Source of the DNA: Paracoccaceae bacterium
GTDB taxonomy: Bacteria; Pseudomonadota; Alphaproteobacteria; Rhodobacterales; Rhodobacteraceae
NCBI GenBank assembly: GCA_013214715.1
Contig: JABSSB010000022.1
Span: 1-14,825, forward strand
Direction of reading: 5' to 3'
Length of the DNA stretch: 14,825 nucleotides
Of the stretch, positions 7,269-13,747 are shown one piece after another (position 1 is the stretch's first letter; the number at the start of each line of letters is the position of its first letter). The notes under the pieces were generated by a model, which ran no database searches, was not told the origin of the DNA, and was given only the letters and a program-made list of their open reading frames with translations. The position numbers and the translations under genes were made by a program.

Positions 7269-7749
7269 TCAGCCTCTCACACAAGAAAACAAGCACCCTG
7301 CGTTCCCGTTAGCCCCGAAAAGCCCCCCGGTTTCGTTCCTAGTGTTTTGGCGTGCTGCTGGGGGCTTCAGAAGGCGTGTTCAGGGTGGGTCGGGAGGCCC
7401 CAGACAAGCGCTGGAGGCCATTGCCGCGGGTTAGAGCAAGCTGAAGTCCACATCGTTTGTCAGCGATCCCTGTCATCGCACCGATGACCGTTCGGTTGAC
7501 GACACAGTAGACGAACCTCCCCGCCACTACCTGCCGCCCTCGGAACCGCATCTTGGATCGTCCCCAAGTGGCTTTGACCCGGCATCCGTTTTCATCCGCC
7601 ACCGTATGCGCTGGCCATCAAATCAGACCCAAGGATTCTCACCCCGTGGTAGAGAAAGCGTGGGGCTCAGATCAGTCAAAAAGGCACTTAATCTACACAA
7701 TCTCTGGTGCTACGCTCAAGAGAGCAAGCTGATAAGCGCTAGGGAGCTT
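7269..7749. other. Gene-poor stretch between the tRNA and the histidine kinase gene
   Basis: About 480 bases with no convincing gene. It contains an 8-bp inverted repeat, AAGCCCCC at 7320-7327 with GGGGGCTT at 7360-7367 (32-base loop), which could end tRNA transcription although no T-tract follows. A minus-strand open frame at 7339-7602 and the in-frame extension upstream of the kinase start look like chance open frames: neither has a recognisable fold or ribosome-binding site. The kinase promoter should lie in 7660-7745, but I could not assign it. Composition shifts from GC-rich near the tRNA to AT-richer after about 7620. Confidence 0.5.
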
Positions 7750-10071
7750 ATGGAACCAACCGGAACTCTTACTCACTTCCCAGATCATGAGAGCCTTGCT
7801 CATTTCTCCCAGCTTGCAACGCCGATTTGGGTTTTCGATGTTGATAGGCATCAAGTGTGGTGGTCCAATTCGGCAGGTGTCAGTTTTTGGGAGGCAGGAA
7901 GCCTCAATGAGTTGCTGGAGCGTGATTTTTCGACTGATAGCGACACCGTCCGGACCCGGCTAAGCAAGATTATCAACGATCCGCTTGGCGCTGAAAGACT
8001 TCAAGACACTTGGACCCTCTATCCCAAAGGGATCCCTAAAACTGTTATTCTTTCCTTCCTTCCCATCCGTATCAGGCAAAACTCCAATGCAGTTTTAATC
8101 GAAGTAAAACAGTACATTGAAGGCAGAGATGATCAGGAGTCACTGCGTATATTGGAAGCTGCACGTGTTTCCGCATTGCTGGTCAGCACCTTTACTGCTG
8201 ACGGCAGGCTGCTGGCGCAAAACCCGGCTGCATTAAATTGTTACGGGTCTCGTCCCAAAGGCATGTTGAGCAACGATCTGGCTAGCAGGTTGAAAGACCC
8301 CGCAGCTGCCGACGCCCTATTGCAAGTAGCCGAAGGTGCTAAAGGTTTCGATACTGACCAGGAAGTGAGAACTCTTCAGGGGTTTCGGGTTCATCGCATC
8401 AAAACACGTCGAGGTAGAGACCCAGTCACCGGAGCTTTTGTTGCGGTGATAAGTGAGGAAGACATAACAGAACAGTTCATCCTGAAGAGAAAGATGCAGG
8501 AGTTGAACGAAAAATTGGAGGAGAAGATAGAAGAAAGGACACAGCTCCTTGCGGAGAGCGAAGAAAGGTTCGCCCTAGCCACACAGTGCGCAGCGATTTG
8601 GGACTGGGACCTAGTAAATAACTCGCTCTATCTTTCACCAGGCTTCGTTGAAGCGCTCGGATTCGAGGCTGAGGAGTTTCAGTCTATATTGGCAGCTTCA
8701 AGCGTTATTGAATTCGTGCATCCAGATGATGTGGCATCTTATCAGGCAGAACTTGCTAGACACCTGCAGGAACCTGAAAGCCCTTTTAAGCATGAACACC
8801 GCTTTTTGACCGGCACTGGCGATTACAAATGGTTCCACGCGTTGGGAAATTGTGTCGTCGACAGTGACGGAGCGCCGGCCAGGTCAGTTGGGTTGCTTAC
8901 GGACATTTCAGATAGGAAACAGTTGGAAGCGTCCCTGCTTGTAGCTCAGCGGCTTGAAGCAGTAGGCCAATTGACCGGAGGAATAGCGCACGACTTCAAC
9001 AATCTCTTGACTGTTGTTCAGGGGAACGCCGAATTGATCGAGATTTCCGGAGGGCCAGACAGAGATCTGGCGAAGCAAATTAGAGGAGCCGCTCTTAAGG
9101 GGGCTGAGCTCACACAGCATTTGCTCGCATTTTCCGGGAAGCAAACCCTCTCGCCTAAGGCGGTTGATCTGCCACAGCTGGTAACGGAAATGAACAGCAC
9201 ACTGCTTAGGCTTCTGGGGGAAGAAATCGCCATTAGTACAAGGCTGGATGACGAGTTGTGGTTAGCCCAAGCAGATCCAACTCAAGTTGAAAGCGCCCTG
9301 CTCAACATAGCAATCAACGCTCGGGACGCGATGCCTGAAGGAGGAGAGCTTCAAATTGCGTGTCGAAACCGGGAGATTACGCAAAGCTCAAGCTGCTCAA
9401 ATTTAGATGTGGAGCTTCGGCCAGGCCAGTACATTGAAATGACCATTCGCGATACCGGTAGGGGCATGCCACAAAGGGACTTGGATCGAGCATTCGAACC
9501 TTTCTTTACGACCAAGGGCGTGGGGCAAGGCAGCGGCCTTGGCCTATCCATGGTGCTGGGTTTCTCTCGTCAGTCTGGTGGAGATGCTTACATCCAAAGT
9601 GAGCCCGGAAAAGGAACTTCTGTTACCATACTTCTTCCGCGATCTTTTGAGATGTCCGATGAGAATATGAAACAAGATACCGGCCCATCCGTGCCGGGAA
9701 ACCAAGAACACATCCACTTTATTGAGGACAGTTCGGCTGTCAGAAAAACCATACAGAGCACTCTGGAAGCGCTAAACTATCAAGTCACCGTATCCGGTAA
9801 CGCCGTTGAAGCGATGAGCTTTGCCAGTAGCGGGCCCCGAGTAGATCTTTTTTTGGTCGACGTTGTTTTGCCGGGAGGAGAAAGCGGGCTGGACTTTGCA
9901 AACCGCTTGAAAAGCTTAGCACCGGAAGTCAAAGTCATCCTGATTTCCGGCTATCCGCAAGCTCAACTAAGTAGAGCGGCCCCTATTCCCAGTGGCTTCA
10001 CCTTCCTTCCTAAGCCAATCACAAGAACAACTCTTTCGCGAGCTATCCGCTCCAAACTGCGCGATGGTTAA
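7750..10071 (+). CDS. Soluble hybrid sensor histidine kinase with PAS domains and C-terminal receiver
   Basis: This is a predicted cytosolic signalling protein of 773 residues without membrane segments. A PAS-like domain spans about 15-122 and a second, weaker one about 130-245. A charged coiled coil runs 245-275. A clear PAS/PAC unit spans 272-392 (WDWDLVNNSLYLS at 284-296, HRFLTGTGDYKWFH at 350-363, DISDRK at 385-390). The HisKA H-box GGIAHDFNNLL has phosphoacceptor His414. In the ATPase domain the N-box NIAINARDA is at 519-527, DTGRGM at 568-573, FEPFFTTK at 582-589 and GSGLGLSM at 594-601. The receiver (654-770) has acidic pair ED at 659-660, Asp704 in LVDVVLP, Ser733 and Lys755, so phosphorelay from His414 to Asp704 is possible. 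ATG follows GGGAG closely; 48 upstream in-frame codons show no domain. No output regulator or phosphotransferase lies nearby. It is the sole cargo of the tRNA-bounded segment, with AT-richer codon use including AGG and AGA. Confidence 0.9.
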   Translation: MEPTGTLTHFPDHESLAHFSQLATPIWVFDVDRHQVWWSNSAGVSFWEAGSLNELLERDFSTDSDTVRTRLSKIINDPLGAERLQDTWTLYPKGIPKTVILSFLPIRIRQNSNAVLIEVKQYIEGRDDQESLRILEAARVSALLVSTFTADGRLLAQNPAALNCYGSRPKGMLSNDLASRLKDPAAADALLQVAEGAKGFDTDQEVRTLQGFRVHRIKTRRGRDPVTGAFVAVISEEDITEQFILKRKMQELNEKLEEKIEERTQLLAESEERFALATQCAAIWDWDLVNNSLYLSPGFVEALGFEAEEFQSILAASSVIEFVHPDDVASYQAELARHLQEPESPFKHEHRFLTGTGDYKWFHALGNCVVDSDGAPARSVGLLTDISDRKQLEASLLVAQRLEAVGQLTGGIAHDFNNLLTVVQGNAELIEISGGPDRDLAKQIRGAALKGAELTQHLLAFSGKQTLSPKAVDLPQLVTEMNSTLLRLLGEEIAISTRLDDELWLAQADPTQVESALLNIAINARDAMPEGGELQIACRNREITQSSSCSNLDVELRPGQYIEMTIRDTGRGMPQRDLDRAFEPFFTTKGVGQGSGLGLSMVLGFSRQSGGDAYIQSEPGKGTSVTILLPRSFEMSDENMKQDTGPSVPGNQEHIHFIEDSSAVRKTIQSTLEALNYQVTVSGNAVEAMSFASSGPRVDLFLVDVVLPGGESGLDFANRLKSLAPEVKVILISGYPQAQLSRAAPIPSGFTFLPKPITRTTLSRAIRSKLRDG

Positions 10072-10261
10072 CTTTTTCCTAGCATCTCGGCCACTCCGGA
10101 GGCCGGCCGACCAATCGGCTCCCTCTAACATGCGTCAGCAGTGTCCTGGCTGGAAAGTTGGCGCTGGGATGTTGGGCGGCCGGGACGACACCACCGGAGA
10201 CGGCCAGTCAGCTGCTGGAAAGCCCCCAAGGGTCGCCCCAGAACCTTCAGAGGTTTGGAAA

Positions 10262-10279
10262 CGTTGATAGCGTTAATAG
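10262..10279 (+). repeat. Tandem 9-base repeat beside the distal attachment site
   Basis: CGTTGATAG and CGTTAATAG are adjacent and match at 8 of 9 positions. They end three bases before the 15-base tRNA-derived repeat. Paired short direct repeats next to a core site resemble arm-type sites bound by integrase or excisionase, but no copy was seen next to the tRNA-proximal core. The preceding bases 10072-10261 hold no recognisable gene. Confidence 0.35.
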
Positions 10280-10281
10280 GG

Positions 10282-10296
10282 CCTACCACCCCAGCC
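10282..10296 (+). repeat. Distal attachment-site repeat (copy of tRNA-Gln 3' end)
   Basis: This is an exact 15-base copy of 7253-7267 in the same orientation. Similarity stops at both ends: TTCGAAT precedes the tRNA copy, whereas TAATAGGG precedes this one. It is therefore a 3' tRNA fragment, not a second tRNA gene. Confidence 0.75.
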
Positions 10297-10315
10297 CCTT
10301 CTTCTCTAGATCATC

Positions 10316-10473
10316 GTCGTGAAGTACGACAAGCGCCGCGACAAACGCTATAACCGGATCGAGATCATGTTCGGCAGGTTGAATGGCGGCCAATGGCACC
10401 CCGCTATGACCAATGCCCAAAGTTCAACCTGTCAGCCATCGTTCTTGCCGCTCTTGTCATTTGCTCGCGATAA
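10316..10473 (+). pseudogene. IS5-family transposase, 3' relic with frameshift
   Basis: Codons 10316-10381 read VVKYDKRRDKRYNRIEIMFG and continue RL, matching the conserved YDKRR...NRIEIMFGRL segment near the C-terminus of IS5-family DDE transposases; the Glu of NRIE is the catalytic acid region. The expected continuation, YDQCPKFNLSAIVLAALVI, resumes at 10405 in another frame and ends in TAA at 10471-10473. About four bases have been lost in between. The rest of the transposase is absent. The following GTCCCAACCCTAG, up to 10486, resembles an IS end and finishes in CTAG, whose bases form the stop codon of the convergent oxidoreductase gene. Family assignment is from remembered motifs, without a database search. 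Confidence 0.7.
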
Positions 10474-10482
10474 GTCCCAACC

Positions 10483-11610
10483 CTAGTTCAGCCTGACCCA
10501 GGCGGCGTTGCGCTGTGAGCTTCTTACACAGGCGTCAACGAAAGCAACGCCTTGCAGACCGTCCAATACGCTGGGGTAGGTCACTTCCGGCTCTATTGCC
10601 TTGCCTGCCTGATGTGCACGTATGGCGGCGGCGGCTTCGCTGTAGATGTTTGCAAAACCTTCAAGATACCCCTCAGGGTGTCCCGGCGGTATCCGGCTGA
10701 CTCTTTCAGCGGCAGTACCTGTCCCTGCGCCCCCACGCGTCAGGAGCCGCTTCGGTTCTCCAAACGGGGTGTGCCAGAGATAGTTGGGATCTTCTTGCGC
10801 CCACTCCAACCCGCCTGTCTCTCCATAAACGCGGATACGCAAAGCATTCTCATTTCCCGGCGCGACCTGGCTCGACCACAACATACCACGCGCCCCTCCC
10901 GCAAATCGCAGCATCACATGGGCATTATCATCGACCTGACGCCCCGGCACGAATGCCTGCAAGTCGGCCGCAAGTTCCTCGGCTTCCAACCCGGTAACAA
11001 AACAGGCCAGATTATAGGCATGCGTACCAATATCTCCGGTCGATCCCCCCGCACCTGAACGTGCCGGATCTGTGCGCCACTCAGCTTGTTTGATATCTTG
11101 TTCAACCGTTAGCCAATCCTGCGGGTATTCAACCTGCACAACCCGGATTTTGCCGATATCCCCCGCCGCGACCATCTCCCGCGCCTGCCGCACCATCGGA
11201 TAACCCGTGTAATTATGCGTCAGGACAAACAACGCATCGGAGCGTTCAGCAGCTTTCACCAGCTTTTTGGCATCGGCCAGCGTCGAGGTCAGCGGCTTGT
11301 CACAGATCACATGGATGCCACGCTTAAGGAAGTCTCGCGCCGCCTCGTAGTGGACATGGTTGGGCGTCACGATCGCGACCGCTTCGATCCCGTCTTTCAA
11401 TCGCGCCTCACGGATCGCCATGGATTTAAAGTCGTCATAGATACGCGGCAAAGCCAGTGCCTCACCACTGGCGCGGGATTTTTCAGGGGTCGAAGAAAGC
11501 GCGCCGGCCACCAGCTCAAAATGATCATCAAGCCGGCTTGCGATGCGGTGAACCCCACCAATGAAGGCGTCATTTCCGCCACCGACCATGCCAAGTCTGA
11601 TACGCGCCAT
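10483..11610 (-). CDS. Gfo/Idh/MocA-family NAD(P)-dependent sugar oxidoreductase
   Basis: This is a predicted cytosolic dehydrogenase of 375 residues acting on a sugar, inositol or keto-sugar. The N-terminal Rossmann fold has GMVGGGNDAFIGGVHR at 7-22. VAIVTPNHVHYE at 78-89 and VICDKPLT at 101-108 supply the conserved Lys105 (CDKP where many members have EKP). GDIGTHAYNL at 192-201 provides Asp193 and His197, the usual catalytic pair of the C-terminal domain. The ATG lies one base after the stop of the isomerase/epimerase-like gene; the longer frame would run back through that gene. It is the last gene of the minus-strand operon. Its TAG falls in the CTAG that ends an IS5 relic, yet the C-terminus (AAWVRLN) looks complete. 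The pairing with a TIM-barrel epimerase resembles gene pairs acting on keto-sugars or inositol, but the substrate is not shown. Confidence 0.9.
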   Translation of the reverse strand: MARIRLGMVGGGNDAFIGGVHRIASRLDDHFELVAGALSSTPEKSRASGEALALPRIYDDFKSMAIREARLKDGIEAVAIVTPNHVHYEAARDFLKRGIHVICDKPLTSTLADAKKLVKAAERSDALFVLTHNYTGYPMVRQAREMVAAGDIGKIRVVQVEYPQDWLTVEQDIKQAEWRTDPARSGAGGSTGDIGTHAYNLACFVTGLEAEELAADLQAFVPGRQVDDNAHVMLRFAGGARGMLWSSQVAPGNENALRIRVYGETGGLEWAQEDPNYLWHTPFGEPKRLLTRGGAGTGTAAERVSRIPPGHPEGYLEGFANIYSEAAAAIRAHQAGKAIEPEVTYPSVLDGLQGVAFVDACVRSSQRNAAWVRLN

Positions 11611-11611
11611 C

Positions 11612-12667
11612 TTATCCAATCCCCAGCATTTTGCGGTTGGCGGCCTCGTCGGTTCCACCATCAGCGAAGTCGTCAAAAGCGACCTCAGTCGGCCGTATAA
11701 TGTGATCGCGCACAAAAGCTGCGCCTTCGCGGGCACCATCTTCGGGATGCTTGATCGCGCATTCCCATTCCACCACGGCCCAACCGTCGAACCCGATGGC
11801 CGTCAGCTTGGAAAAGATCGCATTGAAATCGACTTGTCCGTCGCCCAGCGATCGGAACCGACCCGCCCGATTGACCCAGGATTGATACCCTCCATAGACG
11901 CCCTGTCGACCGGTCGGATTGAACTCCGCATCCTTGACGTGGAACATCCCGATGCGGTCAGCATAGATATCGATATGGTCGAGATAATCCAGACATTGCA
12001 GCACATAATGAGACGGATCGTACAGCATCCGCGCGCGGTCATGGTTCCCGGTGCGTTCGAGAAACATCTCATAGGTTACACCATCATGCAGGTCCTCACC
12101 GGGATGGATTTCGTAGCAGACATCGACGCCGCACTCCTCAGCATGGTCAAGGATCGGCGTCCATCGCGCGGCAAGCTCGTCGAAGGCGGCTTCAACAAGC
12201 CCGGCTGGACGCTGAGGCCAAGGGTAGACATAGGGCCAGGCCAACGCGCCTGAAAAGGTCGCATGGGCCGTAATCCCCATATTCTTTGATGCTGAAAGCG
12301 CCTTTTTCACCTGATCCACGGCCCAAGCCTGCCGCGCCGCCGGATTGCCGCGCACGCTTTCGTCGGCGAAGCCGTCAAAGGCCGCATCATAGGCTGGGTG
12401 AACCGCCACAAGCTGCCCTTGAAGATGGGTCGAAAGCTCTGTCACTTCAACGCCGTTGGCTCGGGCGACGCCTTTGAACTCATCACAATAGTCCATGCTC
12501 TCAGCGGCGGTCGAAAGATCGATGAGGCGGCCATCCCAGCTGGGTACTTGCACACCGACATAGCCGCAATCGGCGGCCCATTTCGTAATGCTGTCCCAAG
12601 AATTGAAAGGGGCTTCATCGCCCGCAAACTGAGCCAGAAATAGCGCCGGGCCCTTGATCGATTTCAT
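11612..12667 (-). CDS. Sugar phosphate isomerase/epimerase-like TIM-barrel protein (xylose isomerase-like superfamily)
   Basis: This is a predicted metal-dependent isomerase, epimerase or dehydratase of 351 residues. The superfamily metal site is visible as Glu186 in YEIHPGED, Asp217 in YDPSHY, His243 in FHVKDAEF and Glu300 in VVEWE, spread across consecutive barrel strands. The N-terminal strand GPALFLAQF and VGVQVPSWDG at 37-46 fit the first two strands. Length is somewhat above the usual 260-300 because of an insert rich in aromatic residues around 140-160 and a C-terminal tail. A strong site, GGGAGGA, stands 5 bases before the ATG. The lacI stop is 18 bases upstream and the Gfo/Idh/MocA start one base downstream, so all three are on one transcript. 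It probably works on the same substrate as the downstream dehydrogenase. IolE- and YcjR-like activities are possible alternatives. Confidence 0.88.
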   Translation of the reverse strand: MKSIKGPALFLAQFAGDEAPFNSWDSITKWAADCGYVGVQVPSWDGRLIDLSTAAESMDYCDEFKGVARANGVEVTELSTHLQGQLVAVHPAYDAAFDGFADESVRGNPAARQAWAVDQVKKALSASKNMGITAHATFSGALAWPYVYPWPQRPAGLVEAAFDELAARWTPILDHAEECGVDVCYEIHPGEDLHDGVTYEMFLERTGNHDRARMLYDPSHYVLQCLDYLDHIDIYADRIGMFHVKDAEFNPTGRQGVYGGYQSWVNRAGRFRSLGDGQVDFNAIFSKLTAIGFDGWAVVEWECAIKHPEDGAREGAAFVRDHIIRPTEVAFDDFADGGTDEAANRKMLGIG

Positions 12668-12685
12668 GTCTTCCTCCCAATAGTC

Positions 12686-13747
12686 TTACTTCATCGAAGT
12701 CAGGTTTTCCCGAAGAACAATATCGATCCGGATGTTCTCCTGACTTTTTATGACCGGTGTCTTGTCGCATTTGGCGCGCAGCACACGCAGAGCGCTTCTG
12801 GCCAGATGACCCGTATTCTGGGTTATGATGGCGTCGATAACGCCGTCGCGCAAAAGCGCAGACGAATTCTCCGTCAGCTCGTGATCGATTAGGACCGGGC
12901 GCTGAGGCAGATCAGCAGAGGCGATCGCACGCGCTATGGCTTGGACGCTGGCGCCCACAGAATAGACGCCAATCACATCCTTGTTCTGTTGCAGGGCTCT
13001 CAGCGTGACCGCTTCGGTATGCGCGGGGTCTTCCTGACCTTCGACGCTCGGCAAAGGTTCGAGATGCGCATACTCGGCACTGACCACCTGATCGAAGCCA
13101 TGGCGTCGTTCAATCATGTCTCGCGACTGCTTGTTCGTGATAACCACCACGACCTTTCCGTGACGACCACCGGTGAAACGCCCCAGCAATGTTCCGGCTG
13201 TGCGACCAGCGGCTACGTTATCGATACCGACGAAATGATCGCGGTCCGAATTGGGCTGGTCCGACACCAAAGACACTACAGGGATTCCGCGTTTGCTCAG
13301 ATCCGCGATAGCATCGCGGACAAGCGGTGTCTCCTTGGCCATGATCGCCAGCCCGTCAACATCTCTGGGTTTCAGACCGGCGAGTGTTGCGGCAAGTTCG
13401 GTGTGATCATGGTTCGGCACCCGGATCGTGCGCACTTCAGTCCGGTCCTGCGGGGCATTCGTGATGATTTCCGAAATGCCCTTTTCCAAACTGGCCAGAA
13501 ACTGCCCCTTCCAATCAGGCAGAACAAAGACGAAGCGATAGGTCTTTTGCCGCGCAAGGTTGGCCGCGGCCGTGTCGCGAACATATCCCAGTTCCTCGAT
13601 CGCCGCCTGAACTTTCTGGATGGTCACGGCGCGCACACCCGGACGCTCGTTCAGGACACGATCCACGGTCGCCAAACTCACACCGGCCACGCGGGCAATA
13701 TCATTGACCGTCGGTTTGGCTACAAGTGTGACGCGCGGTTCAGTCAG
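12686..13747 (-). CDS. LacI-family transcriptional regulator, apparent CTG start
   Basis: This is a DNA-binding repressor or activator of 353 residues, predicted to sense a sugar or polyol. The helix-turn-helix spans about 13-34 (TVNDIARV, AGVSLATVDRVLNERPGV), followed by the hinge region QKVQAAIEELGYVRD and AAANLARQK. A periplasmic-binding-protein-like ligand domain fills 70-340 (GIDNVAAGRTAG, GVYSVGASVQA). The only standard start codon in frame is GTG at 13690, which would remove the first recognition helix. Upstream the frame contains no ATG, GTG or TTG before a stop. A CTG at 13747, 7 bases after GGAGG, restores the full domain and overlaps the kinase TGA as CTGA, the same arrangement as a coupled ATGA start. 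It sits inside the operon and probably controls it. Confidence 0.87.
   Translation of the reverse strand: MTEPRVTLVAKPTVNDIARVAGVSLATVDRVLNERPGVRAVTIQKVQAAIEELGYVRDTAAANLARQKTYRFVFVLPDWKGQFLASLEKGISEIITNAPQDRTEVRTIRVPNHDHTELAATLAGLKPRDVDGLAIMAKETPLVRDAIADLSKRGIPVVSLVSDQPNSDRDHFVGIDNVAAGRTAGTLLGRFTGGRHGKVVVVITNKQSRDMIERRHGFDQVVSAEYAHLEPLPSVEGQEDPAHTEAVTLRALQQNKDVIGVYSVGASVQAIARAIASADLPQRPVLIDHELTENSSALLRDGVIDAIITQNTGHLARSALRVLRAKCDKTPVIKSQENIRIDIVLRENLTSMK

Larger units (their letters stand above)
7253..10296. mobile_element. Small genomic island integrated at tRNA-Gln (no integrase left)
   Basis: The segment is bounded by an intact tRNA 3' end and a 15-base copy of it in the same orientation, with a repeat-to-repeat distance of 3029 bases. 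Its main content, a hybrid histidine kinase gene, is visibly richer in A+T than the flanks: by hand count 24 of 60 bases are G or C at 8041-8100 and 31 of 60 at 9001-9060, against 42 of 60 at 6541-6600. No integrase or excisionase frame was found, so the element is either a degenerate island, one mobilised in trans, or the end of a once larger insertion. An IS5-family relic lies just outside the distal repeat. Confidence 0.65.

Noticed and set aside
7339..7602. Minus-strand open frame of 87 codons near the tRNA
   Set aside because: No ribosome-binding site, no recognisable fold, and Arg/Gly/Ser-rich composition typical of chance frames in GC-rich DNA.
10086..10112. TCGGCC...GGCCGA inverted repeat after the kinase gene as a terminator
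   Set aside because: The arms pair, but the loop is long and no T-tract follows; the local GGCC-rich sequence offers many alternative pairings.
10141..10353. Plus-strand frame of 70 codons after the kinase
   Set aside because: It crosses the att repeat and enters the IS relic in the wrong frame; the peptide is Arg/Pro-rich and unlike any known family.
13688..13690. GTG as the start of the LacI-family gene
   Set aside because: It would cut off the first helix of the DNA-binding domain and has no ribosome-binding site.
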